This document shows, one piece after another, positions 22,024 through 35,841 of a DNA stretch of 64,000 bases (its first letter is position 1; each line of letters starts with the position of its first letter). A program made the position numbers and the translations under genes. The stretch comes from Liopterus haemorrhoidalis. Lineage: Eukaryota > Arthropoda > Insecta > Coleoptera > Dytiscidae. The notes below the pieces were generated by a model. That model searched no databases and was not told the origin of the DNA. It saw only the letters and a list, made by a program, of their open reading frames with translations. The stretch lies in NCBI GenBank assembly GCA_963971575.1, contig OZ020612.1, positions 30,669,916-30,733,915 of the forward strand, in the 5' to 3' direction.

Positions 22024-25000
22024 GAGTTATAGCCAATTTTAGGTACTATTTTCCGATAAAGTCAATTTTAGGTACTATTTTTCCGATTTACTCAAAAATA
22101 GTTGGCCAAAATCCAGAATGAACCTTATTTTTGTGATCTACGGCCCAATGTGTATCAATTTTGAGAAAAATCCGAAATATTGTTTTTTGTAAAAATTCGA
22201 GATTTCTTATCGAAGGGATCCCCCTTACGATTTTTCGATTTTTTGCCATTTTTAAGGGTTTTGTTTAATGATACATGCTTTTGTATAAGTTTGGTTATTA
22301 AGGCCCTAATTTCCTTCGACTAAAATGGACTTGAGGAACTCAAAAATTTAAACCAGAGGTCCCTTTCTTTTACCGTTATTGAGATATAATTTTTTGAAAA
22401 ATTAAATTCTATTACAAAAATTTCAAAATTTTTCAAAAATTTTTTTTGTTTAAAATATGTTTTCAAATGTGAGTTTACCATATATCGGATCTTAAAACTT
22501 CAAAAATTCCAACCGCAGGTCCCTATCTCTTTTAGTTTTTGAAATACATGTTCATATATTCTCTGTTCATTTTTTTGAAAAAAAAAAGTTTTCCTAATAC
22601 AGTCCAAAATACGGCCGTTAGGTAATTTTGGGGTGAGGATGAATAAAAAAATATTTTAAAAAATCAAGAGGCCTTAGTTTTTGAGTTATAGCCAATTTTA
22701 GGTACTATTTTCCGATATAGTCAATTTTAGGTACTTTTTTTCCGATTTACTCAAAAACAGTTGGCCAAAATCCAAAATTAACCTTAATTTTGTGATCTAC
22801 GGCCCGATGTGTGTCAATTTTGAGAAAAATCCGAAATATTTTTTTTTGTAAAAATTCGAGATTTCTTATCGAAGGGGTTCCCCTTACGATTTTTCGATTT
22901 TTTGCCATTTTTAAGGGTTTTGTTTAATGATACATGCTTTCGTATAAGTTTGGTTATTAAGGCCCTAATTTCCTTCGACTAAAATGGACTTGAGGAACTC
23001 AAAAATTTAAACCAGAGGTCCCTATCTTTTACCGTTATTGAGATATAATTTTTTGAAAAATTAAATTCTATTACAAAAATTTCAAAATTTTTCAATTTTT
23101 TTTTTTTGTTTAAAATATGTTTTAAAATGTGCCTTTACCATATATCGGACCTTAAAACTTCAAAATTTCCAACCGCAGGTCCCTTCTCTTTTAGTTTTTG
23201 AAATACATGTTCATATATTCTGTTAATTTTTTTGAAAAAAAAAAGTTTTCCTAATACAGTCCAAAATACGGCCGTTAAGTAATTTTGGGGTGAGGATTAA
23301 TAAAAAAATATTTAAAAAAATCAAGAGGCCTTAGTTTTTGAGTTATAGCCAATTTTAGGTACTATTTTCCGATATAGTCAATTTTAGGTATTTTTTTTCC
23401 GATTTACTCAAAAACAGTTGGCCAAAATCCAAAATTAACCTTATTTTTGTGATCTACGGCCCAATGTGTATCAATTTTGAGAAAAATCCGAAATATTTTT
23501 TTTTGTAAAAATTCGAGATTTCTTATCGAAGGGATTCCCCTTACGATTTTTCGATTTTTTGCCATTTTTAAGGGTTTTGTTTAATGATACATGCTTTTGT
23601 ATAAGTTTGGTTATTAAGGCCCTAATTTCCTTCGACTAAAATGGACTTGAGGAACTCAAAAATTTAAACCAGAGGTCCCTTTCTTTTACCGTTATTGAGA
23701 TATAATTTTTTAAAAAATTAAATTCTATTACAAAAATTTCAAAATTTTTCAAAAATTTATTTTGTTTAAAATATGTTTTAAAATGTGCCTTTACCATATA
23801 TTGGACCTTAACACTTCAAAAATTCCAACCGCAGGTCCCTATTTCTTTTAGTTTTTGAAATACATGTTCATATATTCTGTTAATTTTTTTGAAAAAAAAA
23901 AGTTTTCCTAATACAGTCCAAAATACGGCCGTTAGGTAATTTTGGGGTGAGGATTAATAAAAAAATATTTAAAAAAATCAAGAGGCCTTAGTTTTTGAGT
24001 TGTAGTCAATTTTAGGTACTATTTTCCGATATAGTCTATTTTAGGTACTTTTTTTCCGATTTACTCAAAAACAGTTGGCCAAAATCCAAAATGAACCTTA
24101 TTTTTGTGATCTACGGCCCAATGTGTATCAATTTTGAGAAAAATCCGAAATATTTTTTTTGAAAAAATTCGAGATTTCTTATCGAAGGGGTCCCCCTTAC
24201 GATTTTTCGATTTTTTGCCATTTTTAAGGGTTTTGTTTAATGATACACGCTTTTGCATAAGTTTGGTTATTAAGGCCTTAATTTCCTTCGACTAAAATGG
24301 ACTTGAGGAACTCAAAAATTTAAACCAGAGGTCCCTATCTTTTACCGTTATTGAGATATAATTTTTTGAATAATTAAATTCTAATACAAAAATTTCAAAA
24401 TTTTTCAAAATTTTTTTTTGTCTAAAATATGTTTTAAAATGTGCCTTTACCATAAATCGGACCTTAAAACTTCAAAAATTCCAACCGCAGGTCCCTATCT
24501 CTTTTAGTTTTTGAAATACATGTTCATATATTTTCTGTTCATTTTTTTGAAAAAAAAAGTTTTCCTAATACAGTCCAAAATACGGCCGTTAGGTAATTTT
24601 GGGGTGAGGATTAATAAAAAAATATTGAAAAAAATCAACAGGCCTTAGTTTTTGAGTTATAGTCAATTTTAAATACTATTTTCCGATATAGTCAATTTTA
24701 GGTAATTTTTTTCCGATTTACTCAAAAACAGTTGGCCAAAATCCAAAATGAACCTTATTTTTGTGATCTACGGCTCAATGTGTATCAATTTTGAGAAAAA
24801 TCAGAAATATTTTTTTTTGTAAAAATTCGAGATTTCTTATCGAAGGGGTTCCCTTTACGATTTTTCGATTTTTTGCCATTTTTAAGGGTTTTGTTTAATG
24901 ATGCATGCTTTTGTATAAGTTTGGTTATTAAGGCCCCAATTTCCTTCGACTAAAATGGACTTGAGGAACTCAAAAATTTAAACCAGAGGTTCCTATCTTT

Positions 25001-27940
25001 TACCGTTATTGAGATATAATTTTTTGAAAAATTAAATTCTATTACAAAAATTTCAAAATTTTTCAAAAATTTTTTTTGTTTAAAATATGTTTTAAAATGT
25101 GCCTTTACCATATATCGTACCTTAAAACTTCAAAAATTCCAACCGCAGGTCCCTATCTCTTTTAGTTTTTGAAATACATGTTCATATATTCTCAGTTAAT
25201 TTTTTTGAAAAAAAAAAATTTTCTAATACAGTCCAAAATATGGCCGTTAGGGAATTCTGGGGTGAGGATTAATAAAAAAATATTTAAAAAAATCAAGAGG
25301 CCTTAGTTTTTGAGTTATAGTCAATTTTAGGTACTATTTTCCGATTTAGTCAATTTTAGGTACTTTTTTTCCGATTTACTCAAAAACAGTTGGCCAAAAT
25401 CCAAAATGAACCTTATTTTTGTGATCTACGGCCCAATGTGTATCAATTTTGAGAAAAATCCGAAATATTTTTTTTTGTAAAAATTCGAGATTTCTTATCG
25501 AAGGGATACCCCTTACGATTTTTCGATTTTTTGCCATTTTTAAGGTTTTTTTTTAATGATACATGCTTTTGTATAAGTTTGGTTATTAAGGCCTTAATTT
25601 CCTTCGACTAAAATGGACTTGAGGAACTCAAAAATTTAAACCAGAGGTCCCTATCTTTTACCGTTATTGAGATATAATTTTTTGAAAAATTAAATTCTAT
25701 TACAAAAATTTTAAAATTTTTCAAAAATATTTTTGTTTGAAATATGTTTTAAAATGTGCCTTTACGATATATCGGACCTTAAAACTTCAAAATTTCCAAC
25801 CGCAGGTCCCTTCTCTTTTAGTTTTTGAAATACATGTTCATATATTCTGTTAATTTTTTTGAAAAAAAAAAGTTTTCCTAATACAGTCCAAAATACGGCC
25901 GTTAAGTAATTTTGGGGTGAGGATTAATAAAAAAATATTTAAAAAAATCAAGAGGCCTTAGTTTTTGAGTTATAGCCAATTTTAGGTACTATTTTCCGAT
26001 ATAGTCAATTTTAGGTACTTTTTTTCCGATTTACTCAAAAACAGTTGGCCAAAATCCAAAATTAACCTTATTTTTGTGATCTACGGCCCAATGTGTATCA
26101 ATTTTGAGAAAAATCCGAAATATTTTTTTTTGTAAAAATTCGAGATTTCTTATCGAAGGGATTCCCCTTACGATTTTTCGATTTTTTGCCATTTTTAAGG
26201 GTTTTGTTTAATGATACATGCTTTTGTATAAGTTTGGTTATTAAGGCCCTAATTTCCTTCGACTAAAATGGACTTGAGGAACTCAAAAATTTAAACCAGA
26301 GGTCCCTTTCTTTTACCGTTATTGAGATATAATTTTTTGAAAAATTAAATTCTATTACAAAAATTTCAAAATTTTTCAAAAATTTATTTTGTTTAAAATA
26401 TGTTTTAAAATGTGCCTTTACCATATATTGGACCTTAACACTTCAAAAATTCCAACCGCAGGTCCCTATTTCTTTTAGTTTTTGAAATACATGTTCATAT
26501 ATTCTGTTAATTTTTTTGAAAAAAAAAAGTTTTCCTAATACAGTCCAAAATACGGCCGTTAGGTAATTTTGGGGTGAGGATTAATAAAAAAATATTTAAA
26601 AAAATCAAGAGGCCTTAGTTTTTGAGTTGTAGTCAATTTTAGGTACTATTTTCCGATATAGTCTATTTTAGGTACTTTTTTTCCGATTTACTCAAAAACA
26701 GTTGGCCAAAATCCAAAATGAACTTTATTTTTGTGATCTACGGCCTAATGTGTATCAATTTTGAGAAAAATCCGAAATATTTTTTTTTGAAAAAATTCGA
26801 GATTTCTTATCGAAGGGGTTCCCTTTACGATTTTTCGATTTTTTGCCATTTTTAAGGGTTTTGTTTAATGATGCATGCTTTTGTATAAGTTTGGTTATTA
26901 AGGCCCCAATTTCCTTCGACTAAAATGGACTTGAGGAACTCAAAAATTTAAACCAGAGGTTCCTATCTTTTACCGTTATTGAGATATAATTTTTTGAAAA
27001 ATTAAATTCTATTACAAAAATTTCAAAATTTTTCAAAATTTTTTTTTGTTTAAAATATGTTTTAAAATGTGCCTTTACCATATATCGTACCTTAAAACTT
27101 CAAAAATTCCAACCGCAGGTCCCTATCTCTTTTAGTTTTTGAAATACATGTTCATATATTCTCAGTTAATTTTTTTGAAAAAAAAAATTTTTCTAATACA
27201 GTCCAAAATATGGCCGTTAGGGAATTCTGGGGTGAGGATTAATAAAAAAATATTTAAAAAAATCAAGAGGCCTTAGTTTTTGAGTTATAGTCAATTTTAG
27301 GTATTATTTTCCGATTTAGTCAATTTTAGGTACTTTTTTTCCGATTTACTCAAAAACAGTTGGCCAAAATCCAAAATGAACCTTATTTTTGTGATCTACG
27401 GCCCAATGTGTATCAATTTTGAGAAAAATCCGAAATATTTTTTTTTGTAAAAATTCGAGATTTCTTATCGAAGGGATACCCCTTACGATTTTTCGATTTT
27501 TTGCCATTTTTAAGGTTTTTTTTTAATGATACATGCTTTTGTATAAGTTTGGTTATAAAGGCCCCAATTTCCTTCGACTAAAATAGACTTGAGGAACTCA
27601 AAATTTTAAACCAGAGGTCCCTATCTTTTACCGTTATTGAGATATAATTTTTTGAAAAATTAAATTCTATTGCAAAAATTTTAAAATTTTTCAAAAATTT
27701 TTTTGTTTGAAATATGTTTTAAAATGTGCCTTTACCATATATCGGACCTTAAAACTTCAAAAATTCCAACCGCAGGTCCCTATCTCTTTTAGTTTTTGAA
27801 ATACATGTTCATATATTTTCTGTTCATTTTTTTGAAAAAAAAAAAGTTTTCCTAATACAGTCCAGAATACGGCCGTTAGGTAATTTTGGGGTGAGGATTA
27901 ATAAAAAAATATTGAAAAAAATCAAGAGGCCTTAGTTTTT
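22024..27940 (+). repeat. 5,917-bp nine-monomer block, copy 1
   Basis: Unit starts inside are 22225, 22884, 23541, 24197, 24855, 25513, 26168, 26825 and 27483, with lengths 659, 657, 656, 658, 658, 655, 657, 658 and 659. The same nine lengths recur in the same order 5,917 bp later. Private variants also recur, including GAGGATGAATAAAA, GATACACGC, TTTTTGTCTAAAA, TCGTACC, GGGAATTCTGG, TTTACGATATATC and GGTTATAAAGG. The left edge lies between about 21,998 and 22,024, inside the unit at 21566. Confidence 0.95.
23541..27482 (+). repeat. Older offset duplication inside the nine-monomer block
   Basis: Within the 5,917-bp block, unit 26168 resembles 23541 (CTTAACACTTC, CCCTATTTCT, GAGTTGTAG, AGTCTATTTT), 26825 resembles 24855 (GATGCATGC, GGTTCCTATC, TCGTACC, GGGAATTCTGG) and 27483 resembles 25513 (AAGGTTTTTTTTTAATG). 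Offsets are 2,627 and then about 1,970 bp, so a unit matching 24197 has dropped out. An older duplication is therefore nested inside the newer one. Confidence 0.75.
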
Positions 27941-30900
27941 GAGTTATAGCCAATTTTAGGTACTATTTTCCGATAAAGTCAATTTTAGGTACTATTTTTC
28001 CGATTTACTCAAAAATAGTTGGCCAAAATCCAGAATGAACCTTATTTTTGTGATCTACGGCCCAATGTGTATCAATTTTGAGAAAAATCCGAAATATTGT
28101 TTTTTGTAAAAATTCGAGATTTCTTATCGAAGGGATCCCCCTTACGATTTTTCGATTTTTTGCCATTTTTAAGGGTTTTGTTTAATGATACATGCTTTTG
28201 TATAAGTTTGGTTATTAAGGCCCTAATTTCCTTCGACTAAAATGGACTTGAGGAACTCAAAAATTTAAACCAGAGGTCCCTTTCTTTTACCGTTATTGAG
28301 ATATAATTTTTTGAAAAATTAAATTCTATTACAAAAATTTCAAAATTTTTCAAAAATTTTTTTTGTTTAAAATATGTTTTCAAATGTGAGTTTACCATAT
28401 ATCGGATCTTAAAACTTCAAAAATTCCAACCGCAGGTCCCTATCTCTTTTAGTTTTTGAAATACATGTTCATATATTCTCTGTTCATTTTTTTGAAAAAA
28501 AAAAGTTTTCCTAATACAGTCCAAAATACGGCCGTTAGGTAATTTTGGGGTGAGGATGAATAAAAAAATATTTTAAAAAATCAAGAGGCCTTAGTTTTTG
28601 AGTTATAGCCAATTTTAGGTACTATTTTCCGATATAGTCAATTTTAGGTACTTTTTTTCCGATTTACTCAAAAACAGTTGGCCAAAATCCAAAATTAACC
28701 TTAATTTTGTGATCTACGGCCCGATGTGTGTCAATTTTGAGAAAAATCCGAAATATTTTTTTTTGTAAAAATTCGAGATTTCTTATCGAAGGGGTTCCCC
28801 TTACGATTTTTCGATTTTTTGCCATTTTTAAGGGTTTTGTTTAATGATACATGCTTTCGTATAAGTTTGGTTATTAAGGCCCTAATTTCCTTCGACTAAA
28901 ATGGACTTGAGGAACTCAAAAATTTAAACCAGAGGTCCCTATCTTTTACCGTTATTGAGATATAATTTTTTGAAAAATTAAATTCTATTACAAAAATTTC
29001 AAAATTTTTCAATTTTTTTTTTTTGTTTAAAATATGTTTTAAAATGTGCCTTTACCATATATCGGACCTTAAAACTTCAAAATTTCCAACCGCAGGTCCC
29101 TTCTCTTTTAGTTTTTGAAATACATGTTCATATATTCTGTTAATTTTTTTGAAAAAAAAAAGTTTTCCTAATACAGTCCAAAATACGGCCGTTAAGTAAT
29201 TTTGGGGTGAGGATTAATAAAAAAATATTTAAAAAAATCAAGAGGCCTTAGTTTTTGAGTTATAGCCAATTTTAGGTACTATTTTCCGATATAGTCAATT
29301 TTAGGTATTTTTTTTCCGATTTACTCAAAAACAGTTGGCCAAAATCCAAAATTAACCTTATTTTTGTGATCTACGGCCCAATGTGTATCAATTTTGAGAA
29401 AAATCCGAAATATTTTTTTTTGTAAAAATTCGAGATTTCTTATCGAAGGGATTCCCCTTACGATTTTTCGATTTTTTGCCATTTTTAAGGGTTTTGTTTA
29501 ATGATACATGCTTTTGTATAAGTTTGGTTATTAAGGCCCTAATTTCCTTCGACTAAAATGGACTTGAGGAACTCAAAAATTTAAACCAGAGGTCCCTTTC
29601 TTTTACCGTTATTGAGATATAATTTTTTAAAAAATTAAATTCTATTACAAAAATTTCAAAATTTTTCAAAAATTTATTTTGTTTAAAATATGTTTTAAAA
29701 TGTGCCTTTACCATATATTGGACCTTAACACTTCAAAAATTCCAACCGCAGGTCCCTATTTCTTTTAGTTTTTGAAATACATGTTCATATATTCTGTTAA
29801 TTTTTTTGAAAAAAAAAAGTTTTCCTAATACAGTCCAAAATACGGCCGTTAGGTAATTTTGGGGTGAGGATTAATAAAAAAATATTTAAAAAAATCAAGA
29901 GGCCTTAGTTTTTGAGTTGTAGTCAATTTTAGGTACTATTTTCCGATATAGTCTATTTTAGGTACTTTTTTTCCGATTTACTCAAAAACAGTTGGCCAAA
30001 ATCCAAAATGAACCTTATTTTTGTGATCTACGGCCCAATGTGTATCAATTTTGAGAAAAATCCGAAATATTTTTTTTGAAAAAATTCGAGATTTCTTATC
30101 GAAGGGGTCCCCCTTACGATTTTTCGATTTTTTGCCATTTTTAAGGGTTTTGTTTAATGATACACGCTTTTGCATAAGTTTGGTTATTAAGGCCTTAATT
30201 TCCTTCGACTAAAATGGACTTGAGGAACTCAAAAATTTAAACCAGAGGTCCCTATCTTTTACCGTTATTGAGATATAATTTTTTGAATAATTAAATTCTA
30301 ATACAAAAATTTCAAAATTTTTCAAAATTTTTTTTTGTCTAAAATATGTTTTAAAATGTGCCTTTACCATAAATCGGACCTTAAAACTTCAAAAATTCCA
30401 ACCGCAGGTCCCTATCTCTTTTAGTTTTTGAAATACATGTTCATATATTTTCTGTTCATTTTTTTGAAAAAAAAAGTTTTCCTAATACAGTCCAAAATAC
30501 GGCCGTTAGGTAATTTTGGGGTGAGGATTAATAAAAAAATATTGAAAAAAATCAACAGGCCTTAGTTTTTGAGTTATAGTCAATTTTAAATACTATTTTC
30601 CGATATAGTCAATTTTAGGTAATTTTTTTCCGATTTACTCAAAAACAGTTGGCCAAAATCCAAAATGAACCTTATTTTTGTGATCTACGGCTCAATGTGT
30701 ATCAATTTTGAGAAAAATCAGAAATATTTTTTTTTGTAAAAATTCGAGATTTCTTATCGAAGGGGTTCCCTTTACGATTTTTCGATTTTTTGCCATTTTT
30801 AAGGGTTTTGTTTAATGATGCATGCTTTTGTATAAGTTTGGTTATTAAGGCCCCAATTTCCTTCGACTAAAATGGACTTGAGGAACTCAAAAATTTAAAC

Positions 30901-33857
30901 CAGAGGTTCCTATCTTTTACCGTTATTGAGATATAATTTTTTGAAAAATTAAATTCTATTACAAAAATTTCAAAATTTTTCAAAAATTTTTTTTGTTTAA
31001 AATATGTTTTAAAATGTGCCTTTACCATATATCGTACCTTAAAACTTCAAAAATTCCAACCGCAGGTCCCTATCTCTTTTAGTTTTTGAAATACATGTTC
31101 ATATATTCTCAGTTAATTTTTTTGAAAAAAAAAAATTTTCTAATACAGTCCAAAATATGGCCGTTAGGGAATTCTGGGGTGAGGATTAATAAAAAAATAT
31201 TTAAAAAAATCAAGAGGCCTTAGTTTTTGAGTTATAGTCAATTTTAGGTACTATTTTCCGATTTAGTCAATTTTAGGTACTTTTTTTCCGATTTACTCAA
31301 AAACAGTTGGCCAAAATCCAAAATGAACCTTATTTTTGTGATCTACGGCCCAATGTGTATCAATTTTGAGAAAAATCCGAAATATTTTTTTTTGTAAAAA
31401 TTCGAGATTTCTTATCGAAGGGATACCCCTTACGATTTTTCGATTTTTTGCCATTTTTAAGGTTTTTTTTTAATGATACATGCTTTTGTATAAGTTTGGT
31501 TATTAAGGCCTTAATTTCCTTCGACTAAAATGGACTTGAGGAACTCAAAAATTTAAACCAGAGGTCCCTATCTTTTACCGTTATTGAGATATAATTTTTT
31601 GAAAAATTAAATTCTATTACAAAAATTTTAAAATTTTTCAAAAATATTTTTGTTTGAAATATGTTTTAAAATGTGCCTTTACGATATATCGGACCTTAAA
31701 ACTTCAAAATTTCCAACCGCAGGTCCCTTCTCTTTTAGTTTTTGAAATACATGTTCATATATTCTGTTAATTTTTTTGAAAAAAAAAAGTTTTCCTAATA
31801 CAGTCCAAAATACGGCCGTTAAGTAATTTTGGGGTGAGGATTAATAAAAAAATATTTAAAAAAATCAAGAGGCCTTAGTTTTTGAGTTATAGCCAATTTT
31901 AGGTACTATTTTCCGATATAGTCAATTTTAGGTACTTTTTTTCCGATTTACTCAAAAACAGTTGGCCAAAATCCAAAATTAACCTTATTTTTGTGATCTA
32001 CGGCCCAATGTGTATCAATTTTGAGAAAAATCCGAAATATTTTTTTTTGTAAAAATTCGAGATTTCTTATCGAAGGGATTCCCCTTACGATTTTTCGATT
32101 TTTTGCCATTTTTAAGGGTTTTGTTTAATGATACATGCTTTTGTATAAGTTTGGTTATTAAGGCCCTAATTTCCTTCGACTAAAATGGACTTGAGGAACT
32201 CAAAAATTTAAACCAGAGGTCCCTTTCTTTTACCGTTATTGAGATATAATTTTTTGAAAAATTAAATTCTATTACAAAAATTTCAAAATTTTTCAAAAAT
32301 TTATTTTGTTTAAAATATGTTTTAAAATGTGCCTTTACCATATATTGGACCTTAACACTTCAAAAATTCCAACCGCAGGTCCCTATTTCTTTTAGTTTTT
32401 GAAATACATGTTCATATATTCTGTTAATTTTTTTGAAAAAAAAAAGTTTTCCTAATACAGTCCAAAATACGGCCGTTAGGTAATTTTGGGGTGAGGATTA
32501 ATAAAAAAATATTTAAAAAAATCAAGAGGCCTTAGTTTTTGAGTTGTAGTCAATTTTAGGTACTATTTTCCGATATAGTCTATTTTAGGTACTTTTTTTC
32601 CGATTTACTCAAAAACAGTTGGCCAAAATCCAAAATGAACTTTATTTTTGTGATCTACGGCCTAATGTGTATCAATTTTGAGAAAAATCCGAAATATTTT
32701 TTTTTGAAAAAATTCGAGATTTCTTATCGAAGGGGTTCCCTTTACGATTTTTCGATTTTTTGCCATTTTTAAGGGTTTTGTTTAATGATGCATGCTTTTG
32801 TATAAGTTTGGTTATTAAGGCCCCAATTTCCTTCGACTAAAATGGACTTGAGGAACTCAAAAATTTAAACCAGAGGTTCCTATCTTTTACCGTTATTGAG
32901 ATATAATTTTTTGAAAAATTAAATTCTATTACAAAAATTTCAAAATTTTTCAAAATTTTTTTTTGTTTAAAATATGTTTTAAAATGTGCCTTTACCATAT
33001 ATCGTACCTTAAAACTTCAAAAATTCCAACCGCAGGTCCCTATCTCTTTTAGTTTTTGAAATACATGTTCATATATTCTCAGTTAATTTTTTTGAAAAAA
33101 AAAATTTTTCTAATACAGTCCAAAATATGGCCGTTAGGGAATTCTGGGGTGAGGATTAATAAAAAAATATTTAAAAAAATCAAGAGGCCTTAGTTTTTGA
33201 GTTATAGTCAATTTTAGGTATTATTTTCCGATTTAGTCAATTTTAGGTACTTTTTTTCCGATTTACTCAAAAACAGTTGGCCAAAATCCAAAATGAACCT
33301 TATTTTTGTGATCTACGGCCCAATGTGTATCAATTTTGAGAAAAATCCGAAATATTTTTTTTTGTAAAAATTCGAGATTTCTTATCGAAGGGATACCCCT
33401 TACGATTTTTCGATTTTTTGCCATTTTTAAGGTTTTTTTTTAATGATACATGCTTTTGTATAAGTTTGGTTATAAAGGCCCCAATTTCCTTCGACTAAAA
33501 TAGACTTGAGGAACTCAAAATTTTAAACCAGAGGTCCCTATCTTTTACCGTTATTGAGATATAATTTTTTGAAAAATTAAATTCTATTGCAAAAATTTTA
33601 AAATTTTTCAAAAATTTTTTTGTTTGAAATATGTTTTAAAATGTGCCTTTACCATATATCGGACCTTAAAACTTCAAAAATTCCAACCGCAGGTCCCTAT
33701 CTCTTTTAGTTTTTGAAATACATGTTCATATATTTTCTGTTCATTTTTTTGAAAAAAAAAAAGTTTTCCTAATACAGTCCAGAATACGGCCGTTAGGTAA
33801 TTTTGGGGTGAGGATTAATAAAAAAATATTGAAAAAAATCAAGAGGCCTTAGTTTTT
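27941..33857 (+). repeat. 5,917-bp nine-monomer block, copy 2
   Basis: Unit starts are 28142, 28801, 29458, 30114, 30772, 31430, 32085, 32742 and 33400, each 5,917 bp after its partner. I found no difference at any variant site I compared. The junction lies inside the unit at 27483, which changes after GTTTTTGAGTTATAG into the sequence seen after 22,024 (CCGATAAAGTC, AAAAATAGTTGG, CCAGAATG). At the right edge copy 2 continues instead as GAGTTTTAGTC, the presumed original flank. Confidence 0.95.
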
Positions 33858-34702
33858 GAGTTTTAGTCAATTTTAGGTACTATTTTCCGATTTAGTCAAT
33901 TTTAGGTACTTTTTTTCCAATTTACTCAAAAACAGTTGGCCAAAATCCAAAATGAACCTTATTTTTGTGATCTACGGCCCAATGTGTATCAATTTTGAGA
34001 AAAATCTGAAATATTTTTTTTTGTAAAAATTCGAGATTTCTTATCGAAGGGATACCCCTTACGATTTTTCGATTTTTTGCCATTTTTAAGGGTTTTGTTT
34101 AATGATACATGCTTTTGTATAAGTTTGGTTATTAAGGCCTTAATTTCCTTCGACTAAAATGGACTTGAGGAACTCAAAAATTTAAACCAGAGGTCCCTAT
34201 CTTTTACCGTTATTGAGATATAATTTTTTGAAAAATTAAATTCTATTACAAAAATTTTAAAATTTTTCAAAAATATTTTTGTTTGAAATATGTTTTAAAA
34301 TGTGCCTTTACCATATATCGGACCTTAAAACTTCAAAAATTCCAACCGCAGGTCCCTATCTCTTTTAGTTTTTGAAATACATGTTCATATTTTCTCTGTT
34401 AATTTTTTTGAAAAAAAAAAGTTTTCCTAATACAGTCCAAAATATGGCCGTTAGGTAATTTTGGGGTGAGGATTAATAAAAAAATATTTAAAAAAATCAA
34501 GAGGCCTTAGTTTTGGAATTATAGTCAATTTTAGGTACTATTTTCCGATATAGTATATTTTAGGTACTTTTTTGCCGATTTACTCATAAACAGTTGGCCA
34601 AAATCCAAAATGAACCTTATTTTGTGATGTGTATCAATTTTGAGAAAAATGCGAAATACTTTTTTTGTAAAAATACGAGATTTCTTATCGAAGGGGTCCC
34701 CC
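33858..34702 (+). repeat. Right flank of the 5,917-bp block and a 644-bp monomer
   Basis: This holds the end of unit 33400 and the unit at 34059. The latter is 644 bp because the segment after TTTTGTGAT has lost CTACGGCCCAAT (plus one T), joining GTGAT directly to GTGTATC. AT microhomology at the break suggests a simple deletion. This unit also has CAATTTTGAGAAAAATGCG and CTCATAAACAG changes and is among the most diverged. Confidence 0.85.
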
Positions 34703-35331
34703 TTACGATTTTTCGATTTTTTGCGATTTTTAAGGGTTTTGTTTAATGATACATGCTTTTGTATAAGTTTGGTTATTAAGGCTCTAATTTCCTTCGACTA
34801 AAATGGACTTGAGGAACTCAAAAATTTAAAACAGAGGTCCCTATCTTTTACCGTTATTGAGATATAATTTTTTGAAAAATTAAATTCTATTACAAAAATT
34901 TCAAAATTTTTCAAACATTTTTTTTGTTTAAAATATGTTTAAAAAGTGCCTTTACCATATAACGGAGCTTAAAACTTCAAAAATTCCAACCGCAGGTCCC
35001 TATCTCTTTTAGTTTTTGAAATACATGTACATCTATTCTCTGTTCATTTTTTTGAAAAAAGAAAGTTTTCCTAATACAGTCCAAAATACGGCCGTTAGGG
35101 AATTTTGGGGTGAGGATTATTAAAAAAATATTTAAAAAAATCAAGAGGCTTTAGTTTTTGAGTTATAGTCAATTTTAGGTACTTTTTTTCCGATTTACTC
35201 AAAAACAGTTGGCCAAAATCCAAAATGAACCTTATTTTTGTGATCTACTGCCCAATGTGTATCAATTTTGAGAAAAATCCGAAATTTTTTTTTTTGTAAA
35301 AATTCGAGATTTCTTATCGAAGGGGTCCTCC
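34703..35331 (+). repeat. 629-bp monomer lacking one 29-bp copy
   Basis: It carries a single ATAGTCAATTTTAGGTAC copy, with linked variants GAAAAAAGAAAG, GTTAGGGAATTTTGG, GATTATTAAAAAA and AGAGGCTTTAG. The same linked set occurs in the contracted units at 35332, 58196, 59484 and 61430. Confidence 0.9.
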
Positions 35332-35841
35332 TTACGATTTTTCGATTTTTTTGCCATTTTTAAGTGTTTTGTTTAATGATACATGCTTTTATATAAGTTT
35401 GGTTATTAAAGCCCTAATTTCCAAACATTTTTTTTGTTTAAAATATGTTTAAAAAGTGCCTTTACCATATAACGGAGCTTAAAACTTCAAAAATTCCAAC
35501 CGCAGGTCCCTATCTCTTTTAGTTTTTGAAATACATGTACATATATTCTCTGTTCATTTTTTTGAAAAAAGAAAGTTTTCCTAATACAGTCCAAAATACG
35601 GCCGTTAGGGAATTTTGGGGTGAGGATTATTAAAAAAATATTTAAAAAAATCAAGAGGCTTTAGTTTTTGAGTTATAGTCAATTTTAGGTACTTTTTTTC
35701 CGATTTACTCAAAAACAGTTGGCCAAAATCCAAAATGAACCTTATTTTTGTGATCTACTGCCCAATGTGTATCAATTTTGAGAAAAATCCGAAATATTTT
35801 TTTTTGTAAAAATTCGGGATTTCTTATCGAAGGGGTCGTCC
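35332..35841 (+). repeat. 510-bp truncated monomer
   Basis: This is the shortest full-register unit. After GCCCTAATTTCC it jumps directly to AAACATTTTTTTTG, losing about 120 bp that includes the CENP-B-like motif, the first sub-block and the inverted repeat. It also lacks one 29-bp copy. The AAACATTTTTTTTG and CATATAACGGAGC variants are shared with the unit just upstream (34703), so it is a truncated duplicate of that neighbour. Confidence 0.92.

Noticed and set aside
24061..24258. 65-codon open frame on - and its identical copy at 29978-30175
   Set aside because: Identity is explained by the 5,917-bp duplication, not by selection on a protein; the frame is not kept in sister monomers.
35332..35841. 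Junction between two different satellites or an array edge
   Set aside because: The short unit is fully explained by a ~120-bp deletion and one missing 29-bp copy in an otherwise normal monomer; the array continues unchanged on both sides.
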